Of a DNA stretch of 64,000 nucleotides, positions 32,901 to 45,700 are shown one piece after another (the stretch's first letter is position 1; every line of letters starts with the position of its first letter). Position numbers and translations under genes: made by a program. This DNA is from Tolypeutes matacus (lineage: Eukaryota > Chordata > Mammalia > Cingulata > Chlamyphoridae), in assembly GCA_026826555.1 (NCBI GenBank), contig JAKSZT010054565.1:2124186-2188185 (forward strand), in the 5' to 3' direction. A model generated the notes under the pieces. That model was not told the DNA's origin. It was given only the letters and a program-made list of their open reading frames with translations, and did not search any database.

Positions 32901-34430
32901 GGGAGTTGACCACCCATCCCAGCTTGCTCAAGACATTCTGGCTTACACTGTTGTCCTAGCATTAGCCATGGACATAGTCATTCTCAAAAGGGCCCCAGTT
33001 TGAATTAAATGGTCCCCCTAACAAAACACTCCTGTGGCTGCATTGAGCCAGCAAGGACATTTTGGGGTGGGATGGGGGTGGGGGGACAGATTTGCACTTT
33101 GGAGCAATCCTGGGGTGGGGAAGAGGCTGTTAGCCTCCAGAAAAGGGGGGGGGGGTAGAACGCATAGGGGTAGAGATTAGGGAGGCCTTGGGGAGAGAAG
33201 AGACAAAGCTGGGGGGCAGTCAGAGCTCTGGGTGTGGGGAATGGGATACAGGTCCCATTCACATGGGGGGGGTTCTGGGTGACATTTGAGGACCCAAGGG
33301 GCATGGGGAGCAATGTACCCTGGCTTGACCATGGTCATTTGATCATTCCAGAAGCAGGAGACACGGAGCCTGAGGACCAGGAGGGAGACCTGCCATGGAC
33401 CTCCCACCTTGGAGAGCCAGAATTGTCACCTGTACCAGTTTTCAAATTTTCAGTGTTATAAGAAAATATTAAAGTTTGATGACTAATTGGACAAAGGTGA
33501 ATGATGGGAGAGGTAAGGGGGTCAGGAAGTGCTCCTTCCCCCAAGCCACAGGATGCTGGGATAAGAGGAGTGAGTGTGCATGGGAGGGGCAAGGGGCGTC
33601 ACAGCCTCGGCCCTGGGAAGCCAGAGAAAGAGGCAATGCTGGTGCTTTCTTTCAAGTTGGCAGCCCCAGATCATGGAGGAGAGTGTCCAGGCAGCCCTGG
33701 CTCCCCATAATTGCACTTCCTGTACACGCCACCCCCATCCCACTCTGTAGTGAACTTTGGGTAGGGGAAAATATTGGCCTAGAAACCTCATTTGGAGAAG
33801 TGAGCTGGGGGGAAGGGTGACCAGGCCAGCCCCCACCCCAGGCAAGTGCTTATGCTCAGGAGCCTTGGGCACCAGCCAGATCCCGCCCTCCCCTGCTAAG
33901 CCCTCCCCTGCCCCTGTATGCAGCAGACTGGCCCCGGTAGAACTCACCCAGAAGTGACTTCTAAATATTTTGGCATATAGTGTGTGGAGTCCTCCCTGGA
34001 ACTCTCGCCCCAGGCCTTCCAGGGTTGGGGCTGGACATGTGTGGGGAGGGGGAGGTCCAGGGAGGGTGCAGAAGAAGGAGAGAGGAAATCCAGGACTGAG
34101 GCCAGGGCAGATGAGGAGAGAGGGGAGGACTGTCCAGAGACAGAAGCCGAGAGGGGTCCCCAAGAACCAGCGGCAAGGTCATCCTTGAGACTCGGGCAAT
34201 GGGTAGTTTGGGTCAGGATGGTGGGGCCCAAAGAGGAGGCCGGAGGAGACACTTGGGCTGGAAACATGGGAAGAAGGGAAGGGGCCTGAGAACAGAGAGG
34301 GTGAGGGAGCGCTGAGCGGGTTGAAGGAGGAATCAGAGCAGAGCCAGGCACCGCCCCAAGCAGGCCCTGCCCCACCCAGCACCTGTGTCACATCATCCTT
34401 TTGAGGAAGTGTAACCTACAAACCCCCCAA
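32901..34430. other. Intergenic, G-rich
   Basis: G-rich with a homopolymeric G run near 33146-33156. No gene or repeat recognised; the long - frame 33522-34163 is compositional. Confidence 0.45.
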
Positions 34431-34904
34431 AATAAAGCACAAATCAGAAGTGTTCAGCCTGATGACTTTTCACAAACTGGACACACTTGGGTCACCGGCG
34501 CCCAGATCAAGAAATAGAACTGGACCGGGACCCCCGAGCCCCCTCGCGCCCCTCCCCAGTCCTTCCTCCTCAGCTCAACCACTGTCTTGACTTCTCACAG
34601 CAGAGATGCATTTTGCCTGCTCTAGACCTGCATATAAATGGAATCATCCAGAATGTCCTCGCGCCCAGCGTCATCTGCTCCACGTTGTATTTCGGAGTTT
34701 CAGCCACGGTGGTTCTCCACTCCCTTCGCAGCGCCGAACTCCAGGACCTGCGTGTGTTCCTCTGTGTTTATCCAATCTGTTTGGACGGTTATCCGGGTGG
34801 TTTCCAGTGGGGAGCGACGACGAGGAGTGCTGCTGGAACAATGTTGCAGACACCTCTTTGGTGCCTTTACATATTTCTGTTTGGTCTATACGCGGGAGCG
34901 TGTC

Positions 34905-35375
34905 TTAGTCCAGGGCTCTCCAGAACACAGAGCTTGAGGCAAAAGCTGAAGTGTTCATTCTTAAATAGGGGTGCAATCCCAGGGAATCAAGAGTGCAGCA
35001 GGGAGGCAAGAGAGTCAATGTGAGGAGGGTTTCTGAGATGTCCACCACTGGATACCAAAGGCATCTGACTACTGGACTTTGTGAGGCCATCTCCCAAGAG
35101 CCTTTATAATGAATGATTCAGGACGGTCCATCCGGGATGAGGAAGAGAGAAGAATTTATCCACAGGCCCTGCCTGCCATGGTCAAAGGATAGACCAAGGG
35201 TGTGTTAACTCATCTGCATTTCTACTTACAAGTTCATGGTGTAAGGTTAGTCCCCCAGCATCTCCTGCTGGAGGTGCTGCCCAATGGTACTCTGAGTTGT
35301 AGATAAACATGGCCAAGTCAGGTGAACTCAGAGAATCTGAGATCGTGCCTAAGAGGTGTCTAAGATAAATAAAAA
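34905..35375. mobile_element. Unidentified repeat inserted in L1
   Basis: L1 text stops after ggtctatacgcgggagcg and resumes with the L1-like gatgctatgtcataagcc. The 470 nt between starts tgtcttagtccagggctctc. I do not recognise the family; the insertion is shown by the interrupted L1 order. Confidence 0.45.
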
Positions 35376-36012
35376 TGGAGATGCTATGTCATAAGCCTTT
35401 AGAGATGGTGCTTGATTTTAGAGATACTGCCAAGTGGTTTTCTAAAGTGGTGGTACCAACATACACTCCCACCAGCAGTGTAACTTGCCATTCTGGTGAA
35501 GGTACAGTGCTACCTCATTGTGGTTTTACTTTGCATCTCCCTGATGACTAATGAGGTTGAGCATCTGTTCGTGTGTTTGCCTTACATTTGGACACTTCTT
35601 TTGTGAAGTGCCTGTTTAAATCCCTTTTCCTATTGCTTTGTAGTAGTTTTACAGTTTTTAGACACAAGTCCTTTGCCAGGTGTACAGATTGGAATATCTT
35701 CTCCCATACGTGCCTCACTTTTCCTCTCCATATCATGTCTTTTGAGTGACAGAAATTTCTAATTTTAATGTAGCACAGTTTTTCACTTTTTAATAGTGCT
35801 TTTTTGTTGTTAAGAGAAGTTGTGGGTTTACAGAACAATCATGCATAAAATATAGGATTCCCATAGTTAGTGATTTTTGCATCCCATTTAAGAAAATGAA
35901 TCTATTCCCTCCCCCTGAGTCTTCTTCTAGCAGCTCTATTGTTTTACCTTTCCCATGTACATTGACCATCCACCTGGAATTGACTTGAGGGTATAGTGTA
36001 AAGTGGAGATTG

Positions 36013-36425
36013 TGGTAGATTGAATCATGTCTTCCACAAAGACAAGTTCAAGTCCTTACCCCTAGTCCTGGGGGTGTGAACTCATTTGTAAATAGGATTT
36101 TTAAAGATGTTAAGGCCCAACTGAATGAAAGTGGGCCTTAACCCAATTTGACTGGAGACCTTAGAAGCAGAGGAAATTGTACACAGTGGTATTAGAAGTC
36201 AGAGAGGAGACCAAAGACAGGTGGCCATGTGATGGAGGCAGAGACTGAATTATGGCTTACCGGCAACCACCACCAGAGCTTGACGGACTTCGGAGAAAGC
36301 CTGGTCCTGCCAACACCTTGATTTTGGACTTCTAGCCTCCAAAACCGTGAAGCAATAAATTCTTGTTGTTTAAGCTAACCAGTTTGTAAGGTATTCGTCA
36401 TAGCAGCCCTGGCAAACTAAGGCAG
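36013..36425 (+). mobile_element. MLT1-like LTR inserted in L1
   Basis: tgtggtagattgaatcatgt, gtgggccttaacccaatttg, ccatgtgatggaggcagaga, accttgattttggacttcta, gcaataaattcttgttgttt and agcagccctggcaaactaag run in the order of a mammalian MaLR-type solo LTR. It includes an AATAAA-type signal at about 36354. No internal genes. Confidence 0.65.
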
Positions 36426-39104
36426 AAATGAACAGTCATTTTTTTCAATGTGGATACTCAATTGGCCTAGCACCATTTATGGAAAAGTCCACCCTTTTTG
36501 CACTGCTCTGAAAGGTTAACTTTGTCATGCATGATAAATCAGGAGGCCGTAGATAAATGGGTCTGTCTCTGCATGCTGTTTTGTTCCACTGATCAGTTTG
36601 CTCACCCCTGCAGCAACATCAGGCTGTTTTTATTACTGCCACATAAGACCTCCAAGCTTGTTCTTCTTCTTATACATTTCTAGAAAGTTTTAGAAGAGGG
36701 TTAGAATGTCCTGGACATTCTGGGTTGGAAAAGTGAAGTGGGGGAAGCCAGCCCCCATCTCAGGTGTGTGCACATGTCCAGAGTTTTGGGCAGCAGCCAA
36801 GCTCCCATCAGAGCCTATCAAGATTCACCAAAGAGGAAAAAAAAAACCTCTGGGACTGATTGAGATTGCATCAAATCTATAGATCAGTTTGGAGAAATTA
36901 ACATATTAAATTCTTTTCCATGGGCATATTATATACCTCTATTAATTTATATCTTTAAAATTTTCTCTCAGTCATGTTTTGCAGTTTTCCAGGCAGAAAT
37001 TTGTGTAATATGCATTTGATTTATTTGATTTTTATACTACTACAAATTCCATTTTCTAATTGTTGTTGGTACATAGAACTATAACTAATTTTTACATATT
37101 GAATTTGTATCCAGCAACTTTGCTAAAAATCACTTATCAACTTTAAGTTTACCTCTAGACAGTTTTTCAATTTTCAACATACCCAGTCATCTCCTATGTT
37201 AATGACAGTTTTATTTCTTTCTTTCCTCTCTTCACACCTATTTTTCTTGCCTTGTTGTACTCGTTAGGACCTCCAGTTCAGTATAGTATAGCCACACTTT
37301 GTGCTGATATTCTTTCTCATTCCCAACCTCAGTGGGAAAAGTTCAATACCTCACCTTAAGCATGTTAGTTGGAGGTTTTTGGTTTTGGAGGATATGGTTT
37401 GGGTTTTTTTTTGTTGTTGTTGTTGTTTGTTTCTGGGTAAGAGGTGTTTTTTGTTGTTTGTTTTGGGGGTTTGTTTCTTGTGTTGGTTTTTTATTTTGTG
37501 TGTGTGTGTTTGTTTTGTGTTCGTTTGTTTTTGGTAAAGCACTCTATCAAATTAAAAAGTTCCATTCTGCTTCCAGTTTGCTAAAGGTTTTTGGTTTGTT
37601 TAAATCATGAAAGTGTTTTTTGCATCTACTGAAAAAATCCTATTCTTTTTTCTTTGTTAACGTGGGGGAATTACACTGATAGATTTTTGGATGGTTAACC
37701 AACCTTACTCATCTTTTGTACCCAGTGGAATTTGGAGGTTCTCATTGAATTCCACCAAAATGACCTCGTGGGCTATATGCCTGGTCAACAGGACGTATCT
37801 CCATCCAGTGGAGCCCTAGAGTCACTTCCTCCCCTCCATACGAGAAGCTCACCCCCGAAAACCACGGCTTCCCAGCCACTGAAGCCCGCGCCAGCCCCTC
37901 CTTTTGGCAACCAGCGGACCCCAGCTGAGTGCGGAGAGTCAAGCCAGCTGGTCGAGACCTGGTCCCCCACCACCGACGACCACCAGGACTCTGGCGGGCC
38001 CGGCTGCGGCCCCCGCCCCCCCATCCCGCACAAGGCTCCTTTAAGAGAGCCGGCTGCCGACAGCGTCTCTGGGGCAGGAGGCCGAGGGCGCCAAGAATGC
38101 GGGACCCCGACGGGAGCGCAGGGCCTGAAGCTTCGCTGAGCGGCCTCCCCCTCCGCGTCGCCACAGCACGTCCACCCAGGGGCGCCCCGCTCCTCCCCGC
38201 CCGCGCCTCGGACGTCTCCCCGCTCGCCTTCCAGTCCCCGCCGTGCTCCCACCGCGAGGCTCCGCCCCCAGCCCCCGCCCCACCCCCGGTCCGCCCCGCC
38301 CCGCCCCGCGGCCGTCGGAGCCCGCGCAGAACCCGGCGGACTGGGGGAAAGGACCCGGCGCCCGACGCAGCCTCATCCACATGCAGGGGACGGCGCGGCG
38401 CGGCGGCCGCCAGGAAAGGACAAAGGCTGTTCCACCGCCGGCCTCACCGTGCCAGGCTCGCCCCGCCCACCGCCCTGGTGGCCCCGACGCGGCCCCCCTG
38501 TGTCTGCTCGGCTAGCTAGCCGGGGCTGCACAATCCAGACGGCTTCCGGGAGGAGGCAGCCTCCCCTCAGCCCTGCACGCCCGACCTCCTCCGCGACGTC
38601 AAGGGCCGCGGCCTTCCTTTCGGGGTCTCCTGGGCAGTCTAGGGGGCTCTGGCGTCCTTGAGCTCGCGACCAGAAACCGGGCTGGCCTGCGCCAAGAACT
38701 CGAGTTCCGGGCCGCGGGGCCCAGGCCCTGACCCGCGGCGAGGCATCAGCCGTCTGCAGTGGAGACCCCTCTCCAGACGCAGCCCGGAGCCCGGCGGCTG
38801 GGTGGGGGCAGGGGGGAGGCCGGGCAGAGCTCCGTCCAGGACTCCCACAGGGCCTTGGGCCCGCTCCGCGTGCGGGTGGGGGGCTCCAGCATCATCACCC
38901 GACCCCATCTCCCCAGACCTCTGACCGTGGGTCCAGCCTCACCCCTCCTAGAGCTGTATCTCGCTCCCGGCCATCACCGCCTAGAGGCGAAGAAAGCAGC
39001 AGAAAGGGTTTGCACCGAGCCCTGCCACCTGCTCTGTGATCTTCCTTACTTGTCTCTGGGCCTCAGCTTTCATCGGTAGAATGGACCCAATGTCCCCACC
39101 CCCA

Positions 39105-39132
39105 ACACACACACACACACACACACACACAC
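39105..39132 (+). repeat. (AC)14 microsatellite
   Basis: Uninterrupted 28-nt AC dinucleotide run about 500 bp upstream of the SLC7A10 start codon. Confidence 0.95.
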
Positions 39133-39369
39133 GACTGTGATAGATTTAAGGAGTTTTGAAGCGCTGGCACCCAGTGGGTTCCGAGCACGGACAGTTATCA
39201 TGATTGCCTGCTTCCTCGGCCTCCTTGAGAACAGGGACGGTCTTGCCTGAGCTCTGCTCCCCAACCCCACCCCCATCCCATGAATGGCTGGAACTCAGGC
39301 GGAGAAGCCCCTTCCTTCGCTCAACTGGGAAGTCCTTCCTCGGTCTGCCCCAAGTCCTCTCCTCCCTTT

Positions 39370-39637
39370 CCTGGCCGGGACCCGGGGGTGGGGTGGGAGG
39401 GGCGTTCCCTTTAAGGGAGATGGGAGGGGGCTGCCGGCGGGCCCTCCTTCCGCCCCTCCCGGGCCCCCGCCGCCCAGGGCCCGGGTCCCGGGCCCCGTGC
39501 CAGCGCATGCGCCCGCCTGTGGGCGCTGTCCGGGCTGCGAGGGCCGCGCGGGCACGGACAGACGGACCGACGGACTGACTGGCGGCGGGCGGGACAGATA
39601 GGCCAGTTAGGGAACGGGGACGCGGCGGGACAGAGAC
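39370..39637 (+). promoter_or_regulatory. SLC7A10: SLC7A10 core promoter / 5' UTR region
   Basis: TATA-less, GC-rich. Contains a G-quadruplex-type run (39384-39402), a perfect NRF1 palindrome GCGCATGCGC (39503-39512), and GACGGAC-type repeats before the ATG at 39638. The transcription start is not determined here; if NRF1 marks the core, it lies near or just 3' of 39.51 kb. Confidence 0.5.
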
Positions 39638-39788
39638 ATGGCCGGCCACACGCAGCAGCCGAGCGGGCGCGGGAACCCTGGCCCTGCGCCCTCGCCCTCC
39701 ACAGGCCGGGGTCCTGGCCCCGGCGCCTCGGAGCGAGTGGCGCTTAAGAAGGAGATCGGGCTGGTGAGCGCCTGCACCATCATCATCG
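39638..39788 (+). CDS. SLC7A10: SLC7A10 coding exon 1
   Basis: Encodes the cytosolic N-terminus and the start of TM1 (residues 1-50 plus one base of Gly51). The donor is G|GTGAGC. It sits at the 3' edge of the CpG-rich block, and intron 1 that follows is 8.0 kb. Confidence 0.95.
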
Positions 39789-42700
39789 GTGAGCGGGGCC
39801 TGAGGCGCGCGGGAGCCAGGGCGGCAAAGGAAGAATGGGGGAGCAAGCTGCTGGGAACAAGGGGCGCCCCCTCCTAGGGCCTCCTACCGCCTGGCGACGT
39901 GCGACCACAGGCGGCAGACTCGGGGAGCATCTCCCTACAGCCTCTCCCCTGGAGGGGTGTTCTGACCCTCACAGCTGGCGGGGCCCACACAGCGTCACAG
40001 AGCTACCTGTTCCCACCTCCCTAGACCTCCCGTTTTTGCTCCTCAGGTTGGGGTTCCATTTACCCCTGGACTCCTCCCCCTGCCTTTACTTGGCTATGAG
40101 GTATTGGCAAGTCAGTTGCCTTCTGTGTTCTCATCTGTGAAATGGGGTAATGCCTTGAGAGCAGTGTCTGGCCAGGCGGGCAGGTCCAAGCTGAGGCCTC
40201 GAGTTCTGGGCTGTGGCACAGGCTGAGTCCCTGTGATTTATTCTTCAAAAGCAGGAGGGACTCAGGGTAGACTGGACAGGTAGAGCCAGCCCAGAAGGAA
40301 ATAGGTTCAGAGCAGGTTTTGGCCACAGGACTCAAGGCAGGAGGGTGGGCAAGCAGCAGCAGGCTGCCAGAGGTGGGGTGGCACATAAGCATGCTGCAGG
40401 CCAGTGGCCACCTGGGCTGGGATCCCAGCTCTGGCATCCTCTGACCCTCTGGCCCCAGCTTCCCACCCGTGAATGAGTCTATGTGTCACATCTCCACATG
40501 GGAGTTCTGGGCAGGCAGCAGGCTTGGGGACAGCAAAAGTGGTGGTTGGCTTTTTCCCTCTTGGCCCCAAGTCATGAGCTTGGAACTGGGCTAACCCAGC
40601 CCATGTCCACCCTGGGCGCCTCTAAGCCCCTCCTGGGAGGAGCCTGTTTCATCTGCTGTGTTTCAGTAGGCATGGACTGGGGAGATGGATGGCAGAGGCC
40701 CTGACTGCCCTCACCCTACTGCCTGTCCAGCCTTCCCCTGCCCCAGTCAGTGGGAGTTGCTTGAGCATCTACTGCCCACCCACCCCTGTGCTCCTGAAGA
40801 AGGAGAAAACTTGGGGACTCAGGAGGGCAGACCTGAGGTCTTGATTTCTTCCTCTCTACCCCCACACTGGGAGGTCCTGGCGAGGGCTGGGGTCTGGCCA
40901 CTCCTGCACTCACACCGAGTTGCCCCTTGAACTCAGCCCCTGGGCAGGAAGCTCCATGGTCTCACCCACTTGTCCCTCTAATGGTATCTCCCAGGAGCTG
41001 GTCCTAATCTGGCCCCTGGTGCCCCTGTCTGGCTGTCTTCCTGGGATTTGGCCAGGGTCTCGTTGGAGGATTGCCCTGGCCCTGACTCACCCAGGAAGGG
41101 GAAATCCAGTATGTTACGGAAGGGCCATGGGGCCAAGAGGCTGGCCATGACTGGGGCCAAGTGCAGGGGCAGGCGGGTGCAGGGAGAGAGAGAGAGCTCC
41201 TCCTGGGCTGTACTCCTGCCCTCCCCCTGCCCACAGCCCACTGGGGAGGCTGCCAGGCCCCTCTTTCTCCCTGAAATAGGGCCCTGGTGGTGATGGTGGC
41301 AGGGGGAGGTCTAGCTTTGCCATCATGCCCCTTCTCCAGGGCAGACCCTGTGATAATTTCCCCCTGCAGACCCAGTCTGTCCTTACAGCTCCCCCACCCT
41401 TCAGTCCAATGCTGTCCTAGGTCCCCCCCACACACATACACTTGATGGCTGAGCTGGGGAGACAAAAGCATGGGGTGGGGATGACTCAGCCAAGGGTGGA
41501 GGATGGAGGGTTAGAACCCAGGTGACCCAAGCCTCAGCCCAGCACCCTGACTGGGGGAGCTTCGGAGAGTAACAGCAGGGCTGGAGCTGGACTGGGCAGG
41601 AGACAGGCAAGGGAAGGCAAGGCCTGAGCTAGGAGATGAGGGCCCACCCCACTGCTGGCCAGGCCATCCCTTCCCCAACTCTCCCCATTTGACTCAAGCC
41701 TCCAGCTCACCCAGGTGTCTTTAGGTCAGTGCAAGTATGTGGAGGGACTCAGGGGTCTCTCTAGGCCCAGCACCTCCTCATCCAGCCTCAGCCAGGCCCC
41801 TCTCTGTGTCCTCGGGGATGGGGGTGTCTGGGCTGCTCCGAGGATGGACCCCTCCAGAATCCCAGCCCCTCCTCACCATGACCCTGGCGAGACATCATCT
41901 CATGCATGAATTCCTCTGTGCCTCACCCCAGGCCCAATTTACAGATGAGAAACCGAAGCTCCGGGGCAGGTACACCTACAGGGAGGGGGAGGGAGGGGGC
42001 TGCCAGCACTGGACACATTCGCTCATCTATTCAGTAAATATTCACTGAGCTTTTACAACGTACCAGGCACTGCCATGGGCACTGGAGACCCAACAGGGAA
42101 CAAGACAGGCACAATCCCTGCCCTCCTGACATTCCAGGGTGGGAGTCAGACATTGAGCAAGAAAAACCAGCCAAACGTGCAGAAAACAGGGTCATCATAA
42201 GTGCAAAGGAGAGAGAATTAGGAAGGAGGCCTTAGAATTTTGGGGATGGAGTAGGAGATTGGTAGGAGGTGAGGCAGGGAGTATGACCAGGTCCATCTCG
42301 GCAATGCCTTCTCCTTTTCGTGAGATGTGAGCCCTGGGAGGGTTTCAAGCAGAAAGGGTTGGCAGGTGACTTACAGTTTAATGGGCTCATTCTGGAGAAG
42401 AGGCTGGGGGTAGGGGCAAGGGCGGAAGCTAGAAGCCCCATCAGAAGGCCACTGCAGTCTCCTTGGTGAGAGATGATGGTGGCTCAGGGCAAGATGATGG
42501 TGGTGGAGGTAGAGGTTCAACTCTGGAAGGTAGAGCCAAAGGATATGCCGAGGAACTGGAAGTGGGGTGTGGCAGAAAGAGAGGCATCGAATAACAACAA
42601 GTAGCAGCTGGGGGGCATTTGCTAATTATTGGTTAGGGGAAGACTGAGGGGAGCAGGTTTTGGGGAAAGGGGGGTGAAAGTCAGGAACTCAACTTCAAAC

Positions 42701-45700
42701 ATATAAAGTTTGAGGTACCCATTTGTTGAGTAGTTAGTTGGATACACAGATTTCATTTAGCCAAAGAGTCTAGATTAGGGATATAAATTTGGGAGTTTCC
42801 AGCAGATAGGTTGTATTTACAGCTAGGGAACTGGATGATGTCTCCAAGGGAGTGAGTGTGGAAAGAAGAGAGAAACCACCTCAGGACTGAGCCCTGGGCA
42901 CCCAATGTTAAGAAGCCAAGAGAGAGAAGAGGAGCCAGCAAGGAAGTCAGAGAAGGAGCAGCCAGAGAGGTCGGACAAAGACTGGGGGTGGTAGGTCCCA
43001 GAGGCTGACAAGGGGGCAGCGAGCAACTGCCAAGCACAGCCGATGGGCAGAGCAGGATGAGGCCTGGGCTTGATGGTTGGATTCAGCCAGGTGGAGCTCA
43101 TCAGTGACCTTGACAAGACTCAGCCTAGAGATGGGTGCCCGGCTCTGCTGGGGCTGCCCAGGCTCCGGAGGTTGAGCGAGCCAGGCACAGAGGGCCTCAC
43201 ACTTGGCTCATCCCCTCTGTCAGGGTGGGAAGTGGGTAGGCCAGAAGTGCATGCCCGCCATCCTGGAAACGTCTCCACTCACCTCCCTGGGGTCCTGCCA
43301 AGACCTCGGCAGGCGCATCTGTCCTCCCAGATGCTCACGGCAAGGACACTCATGCATGGGGGACAGACAGCTCCCGGCCTCATCCAGGGTGTTGAGCAGG
43401 ACCCTTCTGGGGCAGGGCTACAACTGCTGACCCCAGGGTGGTGGGTCCCACGGGGTTAGGGTGGCAGTGAGGACAGGTGCCCCTAGGCCAGACGGGGTGG
43501 CCTCAGGTGTCTCCAAAGAAGATGACGATAGCGAGACCCATGAGTCCCTCCTGGGGTCTCGAGGGTTGTGGACAGAAGCATCGCAGCATGGGAGTTCTCT
43601 CTTTTTGCAGATGAGAAGGCATGGAAAGGTAAAGTATCTTGTCCAAGGCTGCCCACACTGGCAGCCCTGGGATTCGAACCCCTATCTGGGAGTTCTCAAC
43701 TAGTAAGCATCCCTGCCTAGGTCCACCAGCAGGAACTGGGAACTCTTTCACAGAGGCCTCCAGGGTCAGATCCTAAGGGGGAGGTGCTGGGACTCACTCC
43801 CCAAAGCAAGAGGACCCCAGGAGTCTGTTCTCATCAGATCAGTGTGAGAGGAGGATGCCCCGTGGTGGCCATGCTCATTGGAAGAGGCACGGGTGGGTGA
43901 GGCACGTGTGAGCCGAGCAATGCCCCGTGGATCCCCGTTCCCTTTGGGGGGCTCGAGCGCAGACTCTGGCCGCTGGGAATGCAGGATCTGCCCAGGGTTT
44001 CAAATCAAGGAATCACCTCCTGGCCTCCTCCAGGCACTGTGGGAGTGGGGCAGGGTCCTGGTGATAAGGGCCAAGGTGGGAAGTCAAGGAGGGCCTACTA
44101 GGGGAGGTGCTGCTTGAGGGAGGCCAGCAAGCCAGGGAGAGGCCTGCTGCAGTGGAGGTTGGGGTTCCTCTTGGACCATGTGCTGTGCTTCTGCCAATGT
44201 CAGGGTTGGGCCAGCCCTCTGCTGCCCCTCAGCCCAGTGGCCCCACCTGGCAAATGGGGAAACTGAGGCCCAGAAGGGCAGCACTGGGCTGGGATCACAG
44301 AACTGGCTCCTGAATGTGGCAGCCAGTGGCTGGCCTGACAGGACCTCCTTGCCCCCTCCCCAAATGTAACTGCACACTCCCCACACAACACACCACAGGC
44401 GGGTGGCCGGTTCCACCAGCGCGACCTCCACCATCCACCCCTAGGACCTCCGTGTTCCGCTGCTGTCTCCCAGAAATAGGTCAGCGCGCACCACAGCAGC
44501 CTCCGGGGAACAATGGCCCTTTCTTCGTTCCTCAGCGGAGCTGGGTAAACCCCATCAGGCCAAACATCTCAATGTGATACCAAAAAAAAAAACAAAAAAA
44601 AAAAAACACCACCCAGTGTGGGCCACGGGAAGAGGGTGGGTGGGCAGGAGGAGGCTCGAGGGGGCCTCACATCCTCAACACCTGCTGGGGAGCCGCGGCC
44701 CTGCTGAGCACCTGTGGGGACCACGGAGCTGCGGCCCCATTTGGTGGACGGGAACATGGAGGCCTCAGAAGCGGCATCTCGCCGCCTGCGGTCAGACGCA
44801 CCTGCCCCCCACCCCGGCGCTCAGCAGTCCCTCCTACCCATCCCATGTCCCTCTGAGGTCTTGCACCTTCTCCTCCCTCAGCCCAGGAGCCCCCACAGAC
44901 TAGGCTGGTTCACTGCTGTCTTCACCTCACCAGGCCAATCTGATGGAGCCTGGGCCTGAGCCCAGCACCACCCCTGGAGGCAGCGGGGCAGGCAGCCCCA
45001 CGGCAACCCCCGCATCCCTCCTCCCATCTCCTGTAAGCATTCCAGTGCTGGAGGTCCCATCCCAGTCCTCAGCTTCCCCCCTCCATTTTCTCTCTGCAGC
45101 TGGCCCAAGCCCACTGCCCCCATTGTTCCTTGCATTGCCCCACCTGCCCCACACCGAGCCAAGAGCAGCCAGTGGCCAGAGATGAGGTTTTCTGCCACCT
45201 TCAAGCACAACCCTGGGGCAGATGCTGGAGGTTGTCCAGGCCCAGAAGGAGATCTGGCCCTGTTCCCAAACATGCATTTCTTTGAGCCATTTGGGGAAAA
45301 GTCCTGAACTGTAGCCTGAGACCACGTGCCCCCCAGCCTTAGCCCCAGAGCCCAGCGTTCGAGTCTCCAGCCAGTGGTACAGGGGTAGTAGCCATGTGTC
45401 CCTTTTGGACCCCAGCCCTGGAGCTGCCAGATGGGGCTTCCCTGAGGGCATTACCCTTGGGACCCAGCTAGGCTGAATCTCCTAGAGCAGTGGGGTCCCC
45501 ATGAGGAGGTGGCTCTGGGCCCTGGAACGCCCCCTTCCTGAATGCACCCAGCTCCTTCCAAGGCGACCCAACCCCCCGCTGGCTTCCAACCTCACTGGCT
45601 TTTGGCAAATCTCACTCTGCCAGGTCCTAAGAACACAGGCTCTGCTTGCCGGATGGAGCAAACTCAAAGGCCCTTTAGAAAGCCAGAAGCCCACCCAGGT

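Larger units (their letters stand above)
34435..37745 (-). mobile_element. Long L1, reverse orientation, with nested insertions
   Basis: Read on the + strand, the order is the reverse complement of an L1. The 3' UTR is at 34435-34900 (tgacttttcacaaactggac, atataaatggaatcatccag). ORF2 text follows from 35390 (cactcccaccagcagtgtaa, tttgcatctccctgatgact, cagcaactttgctaaaaatc, ttttggatggttaaccaacc). The frames are broken. Two later elements interrupt it, at about 34905-35375 and 36013-36425. A TTG-rich expansion lies at 37405-37530. Confidence 0.7.
37960..39720. promoter_or_regulatory. CpG-rich block including SLC7A10 promoter
   Basis: Base composition changes abruptly from AT-rich L1 sequence to CpG-dense DNA with many GC boxes (CCCCGCCC near 38280-38310). 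The block has two GC-rich parts, about 37960-38930 and 39360-39720, separated by a (CA)14 repeat and a MIR-like fragment near 39.0-39.13 kb. The second part is the SLC7A10 promoter and first exon. The first may be an extended promoter or belong to an unannotated transcript. Confidence 0.6.

Noticed and set aside
37742..38380. 212-codon - frame in the CpG block
   Set aside because: High CpG content removes stop codons; Arg/Gly/Ala-rich product with no known relatives.
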